Shown: positions 23,180 through 34,951, numbered from the stretch's first letter. The stretch is DNA of 64,000 nucleotides from Chytridium lagenaria (GCA_025449115.1 JAHLKC010000131.1:52444-116443), one strand, 5' to 3'. The notes: generated from the sequence alone by a model not told the origin. Made by a program: numbers and translations.

Positions 23180-25165
23180 TGTTCGCCGTGATTTTATTAG
23201 AGACCCGGCGGGACACAAGGGGCGGGGAAACCAAATAAATAAATAAAAGCTGAGGGGCAACGCACTCCTCACTGTATCTGTAATAAGAATAATGAAATAA
23301 AATATGAAGGGTGCCTTATGCGGTAGTCTTTACCTTTTCCTTATTTATTATTAATCGTGAAATATCACTGTATTTTTTTGGATTTTAAGGATTATGGGCA
23401 CCCACCCCATTTTCGGCATTGGCGAGGTCGTCATGGCCATCATCGATCGTTTGCAGTCAATGCATGACTTTAAGAACCTCACCTTGACTTGCCGTCAGCT
23501 TTGGGCTTTCCAGAATGTCCCCATGGCCATCAAGACTTACATGCGGCTGAAGCCGTTCCTTGCTCACATTTACGGAGCACCTTTGAAAGAATGGGTGATG
23601 GACCAACGATGTCAGGCAACCTATGTCTGAGACTTCGTCAAGATGTCGCCATGCGTCTTGTTCAGGAACTGATGGATCAAGGAAAAGCATCGACCATCAA
23701 CATTGGAAACCTTATGCACAAAGACTTTTGGTTCGTCGGAAGGCACCTTATCGAGTCCAAGAAGGGATTTTCTACGAAAGGCGTTAGAGGCTCGATACCT
23801 ATCTTAAAGAAGCCATCTCAACTCCGCACCCTCTCAGACGACGAAATCATCTTTTCTTGGAGAATGGCCTAGCCAAACCTGAGAACGCTCTGGCCGCAGC
23901 TGTTGATGGGAAAGACATCTATAGAGCACGCCTCCTCTCAGAAAAGTACCAGATGCGGTTCACAGCTATGCGTGTTGCCATTGGTGGAGCCCTGGGCGGA
24001 GAGTCGCTCGACATGCTGAAGCTTTGATTGCTGCGGGGGAATCCTGCCACTTACTTGTACAGAACGGTAGAATACATTGACACTGTCAAATTTCTGCTTG
24101 AGCACATACATGATCAAGAGCGACCCACAGTCGAAGGGTTGGCTTCTGCGCTTTTCGAGGCGTCTGTCTCAACAATATGGTACATCAAAGCTGTTGCTGG
24201 ATTTTGGGGCTGATCCGTGTTATTGGATCCGAAACTTGAGGGATACAAGGCATAAGTACGGCGTTATCACGGAGTGTTTGATGTGAACCCTGTTTCAGCT
24301 GCAGCCGGGTTGGGAAATTTCGAGCTGGTCCAACTACTTTTGGAAAGAGGAGGAGTGGTGACCAACGGAAGCCTCAAGTATGCCATTCGCTCTGGTGATC
24401 TAAACCTTGTCAACTTTATGTTGAGTCATGGTACCCAGATGGATTATAAGAGCTTTATGGCTCTTGGTCAAACAGGCTCGGTGTCGATGCTCCAACGTCT
24501 TGTGCCAGAGTTGAAAAAGTCAGAATGGTTCCGACTCTACTCTAGTGACAGCGAAAGTGCTTGGAATGAATGGTTGAGATGGATGAGGAAAGTGGATATA
24601 AATATGACGATGACATTCTCGGGTTGAAGGCTGACACCGTTGTTGGTGTTGATTTTGTAAAGGAGCTTGCCAAGTTAATGCCGCCTCCAACCTCGGAAGT
24701 TATTTTGACGAAAGTCCCCGAAGCCGTCCATGCTCTCCCCAGAAGCATTTGAGTTTTTAAGAAGTATTTGCACAATTCGCTTGATTTCTTTTTAGTTCAC
24801 ATTTATTGGTTAACCCTTACCCAGTTGTTTTATGTTTTTTTAAACTTTTTTTAGTTCTCTTTTGTTTCTAAAGAATGAACAGACTTTATATGCACGATTT
24901 CCTTAATCCGTTCTTTTTTCTGTTCTTTACTTCTGTTTTCGTTGGTTCTAGTTCCTTTTGGTGTTTCAATAGAGGCTAGGTGGATTCGCATGAAGAACTT
25001 GCTTGTTTCCTGATTTTGTTTAATTCTTGTTGGTTTAGTATTTAACCGCCCTCATGTTATTTTATGTACACTTCTCTTTATTGGTTAAGAAAACGAGATT
25101 CATTCACGTCTGGTTTCGCTTGGTTAAATATCATTATTACTTTTGCAATCCTTGATATACCTATT
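23180..25165. repeat. Right arm of the ~2 kb inverted repeat
   Basis: Reverse complement of 18790-20810, containing ankyrin copy 3. Homology at the outer end is lost near 25165 relative to copy 2. Relative to copy 1 it continues to about 25300 (GGCGGCTAACTGAGG near 25222, GCGAGCTCACT near 25289). Confidence 0.85.
23394..24795 (+). pseudogene. F-box-like/ankyrin gene, copy 3 (frame-broken)
   Basis: Starts at ATG 23394 (MGTHPIFGIGEVVMAI) and would end at the TAG at 24793. The first 70 codons match copy 2 closely. A missing base near 23599 (ATGGACCAACG against ATGGAACCAACG) breaks the frame, with further breaks near 23860, 23950, 24180 and 24230. From 24274 the frame again encodes the ankyrin units NFELVQLLLERGG and NLVNFMLSHG. 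The C-terminal part differs from copy 2 in frame and supports the idea that copy 2 has an extra base. All three copies share their 3' flank. Confidence 0.8.
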
Positions 25166-25638
25166 CAATGATCGTATGGTCTTTAACGCATCATAACAGT
25201 TTGTTTTCATGCTTTCAATGCTTGGCGGCTAACTGAGGTCATCTATACAGGATCAAGAGAAAATAGGATGCGAGAGCCCCGATTTTGCGAGCTCACTGGG
25301 CATGCATGGGGCGTCTCTAAAACAAAGCGACTTGCAAGCTGGTGGAATTCAGCATATTCTAAAATGGATTCAGTAATAAATTATGTTTCTTAGCGAGAGG
25401 TTTCGAAGGTTGTCCTTGTAGCACTGAAAGTGTTCACCGTTAAGCCAGGCTTCGCCAGCAATGCCGTAAGTGTTGACCCGCAGTCCGTCTTCATTAATCC
25501 AAATTCCAACATCGTTGGCATTTCCATTAATCGTAATCTTACCAGACGTGTAGGCGTTTTCCCAAACCGTTGATGGTAACGTGGAAGAAGTGTCGGGAAG
25601 TTCTTTAGGATTATTTCCTCTGTCCACGACTTGTAGAC
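25166..25638. other. No supported gene
   Basis: The first part is the tail of the ankyrin repeat unit (to about 25300). A minus-strand open frame of 85 codons (25370-25627) has no recognisable motif and no homologue in the window. Confidence 0.35.
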
Positions 25639-25950
25639 GTTAAATCCTATTCATACGCAACCAATTTAATAAACTGCTTTACTAGTCGTCATGTTTAAAT
25701 GTTTATTGATTTGGTTATCTGAAAATTTTCACGCCATTTGGCGTAAGTTTTTTAAAGACGCGCAAATCAACTTTGCTATTATACCTATTATAACTATATC
25801 ACATAGTATGATTTTGCCCCAGCTTACAATTACTATTGCTGCACAATAACCATCAACCTCAATGATATCCACCGAGCTAAGGGTTCTAGTTTTGCAAGGG
25901 TACGTTATTGTAAGTGAGGAAATCACACTATCTGCATGATATTCTGTTGG
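25639..25950 (+). repeat. Truncated solo LTR related to copia element C
   Basis: Matches the reverse complement of the C LTR from its first bases (GTTAAATCCT.TTCATACGCAACC) through TTCACGCCATTTGGCGTAAG and TTTTGCAAGGGTA to GTAAGTGAGGAAATCA, then diverges. It is clearly older than the C LTRs (many substitutions) and lacks the last ~270 bp. It stands alone in the orientation opposite to C's LTRs. Confidence 0.85.
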
Positions 25951-26782
25951 AAACCAGGTTATGTAGCTGTATATGAGACCTACACACACATCAACATTGA
26001 TGTATGTTTGGCGTACGTAAACACACGTTGACATACACACATCAACGTACGTTAACGTACGTTGGCCTATTGATTAGTCCTTGTTAAATACATGTTTACC
26101 TCTTCCTGCGAGTATGTACAGCATTGTACGTCACCGTTAGAGTTTTGTTTTTATTGTATAATGCAGTTGTAGTCAGACGGGTGCTGGGTAACGTTTTTCA
26201 TCCGTTACTTTGTGGGTATATCCAGAGCATCGCTCTACGTTCTGTCGGGAACACACACTTCTTGGAGGTATGCTTATGAATAACAAAATTTGATGTGCGC
26301 ATGCATATGTACACATATGAAAACGTACGCCGTACTCCAGCATTTTTCATTGAATGATCAGCATGGCTAGTGAATATTATTACTTGTGCTTTGATCTTAT
26401 TTGTGATGATGTTGCTATGTGAAATCTCTAGGCACGCTGCTTGGACTCTAAGTCCATAGGAGGAGATCCCAAGATGTTATTACTTGTCTAATAAAGATAA
26501 GCAGTAACAAGTTGACTCATTAAAGAGCTATTTCACTCAATGTTAGTAGTATGAATTTACGGTGTGAGGATGAGGTGATTCTAATAGGGATTTTATAAGG
26601 GTTTCCAAAAGTGCGGATAAATAAAGATACTAGGGTGACAAAGCTCTAAGCTATGTCTAACTACCATTGTGGTATCAATCTACAAGACTCTTCCAGCAAC
26701 TCTTTATATATATCCCATTACCCTATGCAAACCAGTGTTGAATCTCTGTGTATCGTTATAACAATTCAATAAACTCTTACTT
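25951..26782. other. AT-rich spacer with a perfect 22-bp palindrome
   Basis: 25979-26064 is rich in CACACA and TACGTA words and includes the perfect palindrome CAACGTACGTTAACGTACGTTG at 26043-26064. 26065-26782 shows no gene or repeat match; it leads directly into the E0 5' LTR. Confidence 0.5.
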
Positions 26783-27719
26783 TGTGAAGATTACATTATT
26801 CACATGGCCTATGGCTCATAAGGACATTTTGTCTAAGTCCGTGAGTTCCGTTATATCCCGCGTCGACGCGTATATTTACGCGTCATATTGAATCCTCCCT
26901 TCTTTTCCCTTTGGGTTTTTTTATATAGTTTTTCCCCACGTTTATAGGGTTTTTATTGAAGGAGGTGGCGCGCATATGTGCCGTTTATATGTGTGTGCAT
27001 ATGTTGTGTCTATTATTTATTTGTATTTTGTGTATTACTTTAATATGAGAGATTTCTTGATTTAATTTGTACCTTGTTGAATTAAGTAGTTGATATTGAG
27101 TTGATCCCCTATCCTCTATCACCACGCGCGTGGCCTCGCGGCGTGATCTCCCCTTCACTCTTAGTTGGATGACAGTCGACCCCTCTGCCCCCTTACCACC
27201 TGGTGAAGCTGCAATCCGGCCGTTTGAGACAGAAGGCTGTGATGGAATCCCTCCTCATTCACAGTGTCCTTTAGTCAAGGCTTGGTCAGCTATATTCCAC
27301 CTCTGGTGCCTCTGACCCAATGATCAGGCGCTAATGGCAGGCAATGAGTGAGGTTACCCTGTTCTAAGCTCTGAGAGGCAAACGAGAGCCCATGTTCCAA
27401 AAGGTGCCATAGTAGGGTGGCATGGAGACTTATAGCCATCCCCGATCGCCAGGAGACGATCTGGTGCTGATATTGGTTTAGAAGCAAGGTAAGTCGATAA
27501 TGAAGATACTAAACACGTTCCCTTCTCCCTTTAATAAGCAGAATCTCGCGATCACTCACCCACACCATCGCCAAACAACATTAACATCACTTAGATTCAG
27601 GAGTACATCCTGTCCCTAGGTGCTCTGTGGACTTGCTCTGCTGGAGCAACTCCTTTACTCTTCTCCCCTACCCCCTAGTTGAAGCTAGGTAGGGAGGGAT
27701 GGGTCAAGAGAAGATCACA
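26783..27719 (+). repeat. 5' LTR of element E0
   Basis: 937 bp, TGTGAAGATTACATT...GAAGATCACA. The same family as the B LTRs and the 4615 solo LTR, but distinct in the middle third. The matching 3' LTR is not present, because E0 is truncated near the telomere. Confidence 0.85.
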
Positions 27720-27720
27720 G

Positions 27721-27738
27721 TGGGGGCCCAATCTAAAA
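27721..27738 (+). promoter_or_regulatory. Primer-binding site of E0
   Basis: TGGGGGCCCAATCTAAAA begins one base after the LTR. TGG complements a tRNA 3' CCA. The same site occurs after the LTRs of A and B. The primer tRNA is not identified. Confidence 0.7.
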
Positions 27739-28804
27739 TGGGTGTTCTGGTGAGTTTCTCGTCGAATTTTGCTTCTTTTGCTTTATTTCTTTCGCAAAAT
27801 CGACGTCACCGACGCTCTGGACCGATCTGGACGCGTTCCCCCGCTGAAAATGGACCTCTGGATGGTTGATGGGCATGCAGGGACCTCCTACCTCCCTCCC
27901 GGCATGCCCAGAATCATTTTGTGTCACCTCCCATTGTCCCGTCATTGTTCTGATCCCTCAGAATGATCTGGACCTCATGGGAGGCCCACCAGAGCCCACC
28001 TCATCACTGCATGGCCATCACGTCACGTTCTCACGCCGCGTTCTCATGCCGCGTTCTCACGCGGCTAGGCATGCTATATGTGATATACCTTTTGTAGATG
28101 CTGTCTTATGACCTCTACAAAAACACCTTTGCCTGATGAGACCGCGATCCCTCGCCTCTCAGGCTCTCTATCATCTCTAAAGATGATCACGAGCATGTTT
28201 TACACATCCTCGTCAGTTTTCGAGCTTCTAGCTCGCATTTTTTCATTTTCATAGTCATTATGACTATGTTGTGATTTCAAATTATCAAAATATGATTAAT
28301 GGCTTTAACCACCCCCACTACGCGTATTTCATACGTAGTGAGGCGCTTTTCAAATTTCGGAATGCATTATAAAGGGGATTTCCTCGCGAAAAAACCATTT
28401 ATTTTCATTTTTATTTTACGACGAAGTTTGGACTTAGCCAAATTTCGCTTTTCAAAAAGTGACCTGTCCCACCACCCTCGCTGGACCAGAATCCGAAGCG
28501 AGTGATGGTGCGGCAGGATCTCTATGAAAACTAATCCTAAAACGATGCCGTAAAAAGCGTTCTGCTTATTAACGCGGCATCGTAGGATTTCAAAAGGATT
28601 TTTATCCAATATGTTTATAACACACTGTTTTTTATTATATGCCTGATACGGCAATAATGATTTACAAAAAAAACAAAATAAGAAAACATTGGTTTTGACA
28701 GGTAGTTTATTAATACTATTATTCAATTACAACAAGTAAGTGTATGCTCTCTAGCGCCATACCTCTCGTTACAGCACACCTACTTACCAGCACACTCTTC
28801 CTTA
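27739..28804. other. Leader of element E0
   Basis: Non-coding by inspection, with small internal repeats at 28022-28066 (three near-copies of CGCCGCGTTCTCA). A TTCCTTAG acceptor-like site lies just before ORF1 at about 28804. The long leader resembles the leaders of A and B in position and length. Confidence 0.5.
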
Positions 28805-29124
28805 GTGTCCTCCGCTCACAACGATCGAAACTGGCGTGATCGTGGAAGTGATAAAAGAAGAATTAGTGATGAATACCCGCGCAAAACTGGCGGCAAAGTC
28901 GAAAAGAAGCGGCCTAAACTTACCGGGTCTGGAATCCCTGAGAACTCTCGTCTCTTCCAGATCAAGGCTGGAAGAGACCTCCCTTCCATTACCGAACGGT
29001 CCAATGGCATCTCCGAGTTTCGCGCTACATGCGCTATCTTCGGCGTTCCTCTTTGTCAAGAAAACCTAAGTCGCTTTATTAGAAACCAGCGACCAAAAGG
29101 GAAGGGCCAACTCTCAGAGCCTTA
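28805..29124 (+). CDS. E0 ORF1, N-terminal part (interrupted by element A)
   Basis: The frame enters near 28805 without a clear ATG, so it may be reached by splicing. It is basic (KTGGKVEKKRPKL) and contains GIPENSRLFQIKAGRDLPSI, which matches GIPENARLLSLKAGTDLPII in B's ORF1 (minus strand near 38950). The frame runs to 29124, where element A begins; it resumes at 59422 in the same frame. Function is unknown; its position before gag suggests an RNA-binding or accessory structural protein. Confidence 0.65.
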
Positions 29125-30094
29125 TGTGAAGTTATTATAAAACCTCACCAAGAGCATAAACGCGTCATATTTATTATAGCCGTTGTGCTTAGTTTATGTT
29201 TCCTTCATCCCCCGTTCTGTTGTTTTCCTCCCGCGGATTTATACTTTTCCGCATATGAGTTAGTCGGAGGTTTTTATTATGAACGGCGGCCACCGCGTCA
29301 GTGCGCGTGGTCGAGATGTGTGTTGTTTGTTGTTCCCTTATGTTGATAGTTGTTGTATTTATGTGTGTTTTTGGTGTTTATAATAAAGAAGAAGAAAGTT
29401 GAATAGATTTACGTTCACCCTCTGAAGACCTGGACTAGACCACTACACACCCCAGGCCTGGCCGCCTTTGGGCCAGTGCTATCACTTTCTGTTTGAATAT
29501 TCAATATTGTTGTTATGAGTTTTACCAGCGGGCGCTCAGGTAAGCGCGCCGCCGGGGGAGACTACACCTTGAACCAAGACATGAGTCTAAGAAGGCTTGA
29601 GCCCTGGATAGACGCCTCTGTGGCATGATTCCTTCGAAGGTTTGGGTAGTATAACCACCTCTGTTCTATTCTCGATGGCTATGACAGGCTATCTAGTTGC
29701 CTGTGAGTGGGAGAGCGACATAAACAGGGCCCTAGGTAGATGAGATCAGATTAGAACATGTTAAAACGGCTTACTGCGGCGATTTTGAGGCTTGGTAAAC
29801 TCCTAGGAGCGTGGATGGACTCCCTCCTCGAGCACTTTCCACCTAGGTATGTGTGATCCCCGACCTAAGTTCTTTGGTTATCGTTTTTCGTTTGTTTTTC
29901 CTTTTTATCATAGTAGAACTTGTTGGGAACAGTTAAGCTGTACAGCAAACAAAATCCTTGCCTCAGCAAAAGAGGAGTTGCAGCCACCTGCAGACTTGGA
30001 GAACGTCCAAGGATGAGTATGGCGCGACATAGTGATTTCTCTCTCCATGGTGGTCAAGGCTTGAACCATGGAGGGCCAAAGAGGGAAACTCACA
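29125..30094 (+). repeat. 5' LTR of element A
   Basis: 970 bp, TGTGAAGTTATTATAAAACC...GGGAAACTCACA. Compared with 58448-59417 there are about six substitutions and two or three one-base indels, so the insertion is young. Confidence 0.95.
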
Positions 30095-30096
30095 GA

Positions 30097-30114
30097 TGGG
30101 GGCCCAACCTAAAT
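30097..30114 (+). promoter_or_regulatory. Primer-binding site of element A
   Basis: TGGGGGCCCAACCTAAAT starts two bases after the LTR. It is nearly identical to the E0 and B sites, so all three probably use the same tRNA primer. Confidence 0.7.
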
Positions 30115-31276
30115 TGGTATGCTTTTCATTTTTTCGATAAGTTTTATTATGTGAATTATTACTTTTTTTTATATCAATGGATAGCCCTGCTTCGGCGCTA
30201 CGCGGTCGGCGTCGTCTCGACGTCGATACGACCTTCCTTCGTCGGTGATCGGACGTTTTTCCTCGAGGCATGCCTCTGACCCCATGTCAAAACTGATCTT
30301 GTGCAACCCCCCCCGACCACTCTGGACTGGATGGGATAGTGATCTGGATCCTGGCTGCTGGATCAGCCTCCTGGACACTTACCTAGCGACCATTTATTTA
30401 TTGGTTTTTAATACTGTCGTCACTAGCTTTATTGCTAGTGTCTTGATGACTACTCTTCAGTGAGTAGCATTTGTGGCAGTCATTTAATTATGACTCCTGT
30501 TTACCTTTGTCATTTTGACCTACCTTTTAGAGGTCATTTCGCTATCCACGTCGTTTTTAACGATTCTGGACATATTACCTACCTTTGTGAAGCCTCACTG
30601 TCGGCTTCCCCTGGTTTTTTGTTGAAGGATATAAACTTACCTTACTCCTTCATTTCAAGATCCAGTCGCTTCTCGAACGATATAAATTATGAAACTTACA
30701 TAGCCGTGATCAGTAAATTCACCGCTACAACATATCAGAAATCTGGGAGAATCGGATTACTTTCCCTTTACCTCCTTTTTGGACTTAGACTACGTTTACC
30801 GTCCCCCGGACAAAGCGGTCTACTAATTGAAAAATTTTCAACTTTTTTCAAAACAAGAATTGAAGAATCAACCATCTCCGACGATCGGACAGCTTACCTC
30901 TGCACACCTCAATCCTACGTCAAGAATAGAAGTGAGTTAATAGAAGTCGCTGTTTTGTTTGTTATTACTTTTATCATCTATCCCTGTGGTCCACCTTCAG
31001 TGGTGGCCTTGGCCCGTCGAGTTTTTTTCTTGACGGATTAGTGAACACTTTGAATAGTGTCACTTACCTTTCACTGTTTGCAGTGAATTCTTCACGCAGG
31101 GCGCTCCCACCTCCTCCTCCACCACCTGGAGCTCCCCCGGGTGGTCCCAACGGGCTCCTATCGCCATCAGTCTGTCTCTAAACGTGTCAAGGAGATTGCA
31201 CTTCAGCTGAACTTATCTTCGCTGCAGGCCAAATTCCTGCCAGTGACATTAATAGGCTAATCTTCACGAACACTCG
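30115..31276 (+). other. Leader of element A with proline-coding segment near its end
   Basis: A 193-codon open frame at 30460-31041 has no motif and unlikely composition. Near 31085-31150 a segment reads ALPPPPPPPGAPPGG in one frame, resembling the proline-rich segment of B's ORF1 (minus strand near 38640). ORF1 of A may therefore start upstream of 31277, possibly by splicing. Confidence 0.4.
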
Positions 31277-32383
31277 TTGAGAGGAGGCTTACCTCTGGAT
31301 CCCAGTCAGTGGGGCTTCTATAGTGTTTTCGAGCATTTTGAAAAAGGACACCTCTTGGACAAAAAAGCGTTAAAGAAGTTTCACGACGAATACGAGGAAC
31401 TTACTAAGAAGAAGGAGGAGGATTCTCGTCGCTCCCTCGCGCTCCGTGAAGTCTTGGATCATTCCAAGGCTGAATATCACCTTCGCTATAATCGCCTGAA
31501 GTCAGCTTTAGAGAAAACGCTTCTCGAGGTCTTACCTGTCGTTGAACACGACGCCGACGCTGAGGATAACGAATCCCCTTTGAAGAAGGTCTCTAGAAAA
31601 TCTCGTTATCTCGAAAAGGCCGAGTCTTTTGTACCTTTAATTGTCTCGCCTGCCGTCGCATCTGACTTGAAGCTTTTCGAGTCATCCACTGTTTGGCCTG
31701 AGACCCTCGTTTTCACGGAGAAGGAGAGTAGTTCTCGCGCTTTCGCCGTTAAGATCGTCACGGCCCTCCGTTCCCGCCTTGCTGGTTTCTCTGACACGCA
31801 GAATACGCGTGTAGAATTTGGGAGCAAAGTTAATATTGCTAAGAAGCTTAACGAGATTTTTCGACGTTACCTTGCTCGTCGTGGTGCTTTTTACGAGAGC
31901 ACTAGTTATTTTTATCGTGGTTTTCGAAACTACCTTAACTCTGCCGAAAATCCCATTTCTGACTTACCCGACGAATCTTTGTTGGACGACGACACCCTCC
32001 GTGATTTTGGAGTTACCTATTACCTTGCCGATCAGGAGGTTAAGAAGTCTAACGAACGCCTCACCACGGAGGTCCTTGCTCGTCCCGTTGTCACGGTTCC
32101 TGCTATTCGCACCTTGAAGCGTGCCATTGAAGACGCTTTTACCGCCGAATCAACTCGTGCAAAGTCTAAGTCTCGCACCGCTTTGAAGTCAGCTTTCTCG
32201 TCATCGAACGCTTCAAAGGAACCTACCGTTCCTGCTGATACTGTGATACTGTTGTCGATACTGTTGTCGTCGGACACTGTTGCTGCTCCCGACGTTGAGG
32301 TCGCTGCTGAAGAGACTGAGGACGAATTTACAGCTTGTCCAAACGATCTTACCTCTGATCAACGTATGAACGTTGACAATTAA
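31277..32383 (+). CDS. Element A ORF1 (coiled-coil, unknown function)
   Basis: A 368-codon frame. The first third is charged and helical (EYEELTKKKEEDSRRSLALREV), the middle holds SGKVNIAKKLNEIF-like helices and YESTSYFYRGFRNYL, and the end is serine-rich then acidic (VEVAAEETEDEF). It occupies the same slot as E0 ORF1 (59418-61231) and B ORF1, which also have a long helical segment before a low-complexity tail, but sequence identity is not obvious. Not recognised as any known family. A structural or nucleic-acid-binding role is a guess from position. Confidence 0.55.
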   Translation: MRGGLPLDPSQWGFYSVFEHFEKGHLLDKKALKKFHDEYEELTKKKEEDSRRSLALREVLDHSKAEYHLRYNRLKSALEKTLLEVLPVVEHDADAEDNESPLKKVSRKSRYLEKAESFVPLIVSPAVASDLKLFESSTVWPETLVFTEKESSSRAFAVKIVTALRSRLAGFSDTQNTRVEFGSKVNIAKKLNEIFRRYLARRGAFYESTSYFYRGFRNYLNSAENPISDLPDESLLDDDTLRDFGVTYYLADQEVKKSNERLTTEVLARPVVTVPAIRTLKRAIEDAFTAESTRAKSKSRTALKSAFSSSNASKEPTVPADTVILLSILLSSDTVAAPDVEVAAEETEDEFTACPNDLTSDQRMNVDN

Positions 32384-32654
32384 ACTTTTTTAATCACGAA
32401 AAAAGGTTTAGTAAGGATAAATATATTTATTAACTTGATTAAATTATTATATTTAATTTATTTTTAATTTGTATTAACATTAATAACAATGAATAAGAAC
32501 TTTCCGAGACCTCCTACCGGGTCCATGACCGAGAGTTTCTTCGTTCTCTCTTTCCATCGTCAGCCTCGTGATCGAAAAGTCACGAATATAGACCGACCAT
32601 GGCAACCCACGTTCCTAAAGGTAACGATAAATTATCTTAAGGTTAATAAGGGCT

Positions 32655-34013
32655 ATGTACACCGATTTCGTTGTTCAATTTGTACTTACTTGTGATATCC
32701 ACTGTAAGCTTACGCTTTCGGATCCTGTAGATCCGTTGCATTTCGTACCTCTTCAGTACGAGGTACCTCGAGGCGCCGCTCCTGGTCCATATATGCTAAA
32801 TTATTTAAAACATAATAAAAGACTTACCTTCGGTCTTCCCACGCTTTTATCCATAGCTAGACTTGGATCTCGACCATCTTCAGTTCCACTGGTGTTCCCG
32901 ATCGAGTCCTTGATTTTAAACCCAGGTCAGTTCGAGATTATTTACGATACCGGGCTATATTTTTCCTCGTATAGCGTGTGGAAACCATCGGTGGCCTATG
33001 TGCAAGGTTAGTAGCGGTCGTTTACCCGCTTCTGGTCGACCAGGCTCTTTGCCGGATATTTTTTGGCGACTTTATTGAGTCGCCTGACGAGTCCAGCTCC
33101 TCCCCGACGAGCTCTTTGTCGAGATCCAGTAGTATAGACGTATTCGATGAAACCACAACGAAAGGGATTGAACCTTCACGTTATGATATTAATCCGACTA
33201 TTAATGTCCACGATAATGCTGCCGTTCCTGAACAGAGGATCCCGACTGCTCCCAGCAAGAAAATAAAAAAGGGTGGAAGAAAAGTGAAAGGTAAAGCTCC
33301 TGCTTACCTTAATACTGATTCCGCCGAATTCACCGAAAACGTTATTTCTACGATAAGGGATGATCAGGGTACAAACCCCTTCAACGTCGTCAATTCTAGT
33401 TTGGTTATTGACCATAATTATGGAGTTAGTAATCTATCTGAAAGTGATGGCACTAAATCGATCATGGTTGAACCTACCATGATTCCAGAACCCAGAGATT
33501 CTCGTGAAGGATTCCATCAATCCCTCAACGATCCTGCAGTCCAGAATGCAGATCCGAATCCTTTTTCGAGCTCTCCTGCCTCGTTCAACCATCCTCTGGA
33601 GACCTCCCCTTCCGTTGACCATGGTATCAAAACAGAAAAGATGGAAGATAAACCCACTTACTTGCCCAGATCCATGATGATTCCTAAAGCATTTCCAGTT
33701 ATTAAAGTGGAGGAGATTGATAGTTATGGTACCTTACCTACGATAAAACCGGAGATCCCTCTTGGGATGCATTCACCCGCTGATGATGCATCTACCTTCG
33801 AAAGAAAAATGCAGATTGAAAATTTCTTGGATCTTCTCAAAAAAGAGGACAAAGACAATTCGGACGAGAAAGTAAACAATCCTCAACCGATCGAGGCATC
33901 CATTACCTCGTTGTCACAGCTATCCGCGCTTCCCAGGCATCTCCTGCGTTCAGGGATATCGAACATCGAATCCCCTAGGTCACAGTCTAAGGAACTTTTA
34001 TTTGATGTGAGTA
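32655..34013 (+). CDS. Element A ORF2 (pre-capsid), first part, interrupted by element B
   Basis: Two frames: 32655-33011 (THVVFTCDIHCKLTL-type region with FVPLQYEVPRG) and 32978-34013. The second is serine- and acid-rich, with a basic patch KKIKKGGRKVKGKAP and repeated VKVEEI/IKPEIP-like segments. It stops only because element B follows; with B and one AGTA copy set aside, the frame continues in register at 41270. The E0 protein at 61634-62888 lies at the same place. Function unknown. Confidence 0.6.
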
Positions 34014-34951
34014 TGTGATCTTCTCTTGACCCATCCCTCCCTACCTAGCTTCGACTAGGGGGTAGGGGAGAAGAGTAAAGGAGTTGCTCCAGCAGAGCAA
34101 GTCCACAGAGCACCTAAAGGACGGATGTACTCCGCCGTCTAAGTGATGTTAGTTGTTGTTTTGGCTGTGTGTGGTAGTTTTCGCGAGTTCTATTAAATAA
34201 AAGGGAGATGGGAACGGTTTTAGTATCTTCATTATCGACTTACCTTGCTTCTAAACCAATATCAGCACCAGATCGTCTCCTGGCGATCGGGGATGGCTGA
34301 AAGCCTCCTTGCCTTCCTGCTATGGCACCTTTTGGAACGTGAAGATCTCGTTGCCTCACGAGCTGGCACAGGGTAACCTCACTCATCACCTGCCTGCAGC
34401 GTCGATCACCGGCTCGGGGATCATCAGAGGTGGAATGTAGCCGACCAAGCCTAAGCTAAAGGACACTGACAATGAGGAGGACCCTTGGGCTCCCATCGCA
34501 GCCTTCTGCTTCAAACAGCTGGATAGCGGCTTCACCAGGTGGCAGGGGGTAGAGGGGTGGGCTGCCATCCAAGAAGGAGTGAAGGGAGATCACGGCGAGG
34601 CCACGCGCGTGAGATAGAGGATGAGGAATCAACTCAATATCAACTACTTAATTCAACAGGTACAAATTAAATCAAGAAATCTCTCATATTAAAGTAATAC
34701 ACAAAATACAAATAAATAATAGACACAACATATGCACACACACATAAATGGCACATATGCGCGCCACCTCCTTCAATAAAAACCCTATAAACATGGGGAA
34801 AAAGTATATATAAAAAACCCAAAGGGAAAAGAAGGGAGGATTCAATATGACCGTAAATATACGCGTCGACGCGGGATATAACGGAACTCAACGGACTTAG
34901 ACGGAATGTCCTTATGAGCCATAGGCCATGTGAATAATGTAATTCTTCACA
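34014..34951 (-). repeat. 3' LTR of element B
   Basis: 938 bp, as read on + TGTGATCTTCTC...ATTCTTCACA. The adjacent internal sequence (34952-34965) is polypurine on the minus strand (AAAAACGGGAGAA), as expected for the second-strand primer. Confidence 0.9.

Larger units (their letters stand above)
26783..29124 (+). mobile_element. Element E0 (Ty3-like LTR retrotransposon), left portion
   Basis: Starts with an LTR (26783-27719) and PBS, then a leader homologous to that of element B (both have CTCTGGAC..A.CTGGACGCGTTCCC-like sequence about 80-100 bp past the PBS), then ORF1. It is interrupted at 29124 by element A and resumes at 59418. The two halves join in frame once A and one CTTA copy are disregarded. 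E0 and B are the same family, in opposite orientation. Confidence 0.85.

Noticed and set aside
13172..25165. Ankyrin repeat units as a DNA transposon (copies with shared flanks, inverted pair)
   Set aside because: No terminal inverted repeats, target duplications or transposase were found; segmental duplication explains the copies.
28022..28066. CRISPR-like array of short repeats
   Set aside because: Only three near-adjacent copies of a 13-bp word with no spacers, in eukaryotic DNA.
28367..28726. Minus-strand 119-codon frame in the E0 leader
   Set aside because: Antisense to the element, AT-driven, no motif.
30460..31041. 193-codon frame in the leader of element A
   Set aside because: No motif, no match in the E0 or B leaders, and amino-acid composition unlike the element's other proteins.
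34386..34568. 60-codon open frame repeated at 4985-5167, 34386-34568 and 40700-40882
   Set aside because: It lies inside the LTR of the E0/B family, so its repetition reflects the LTR and not a conserved gene.
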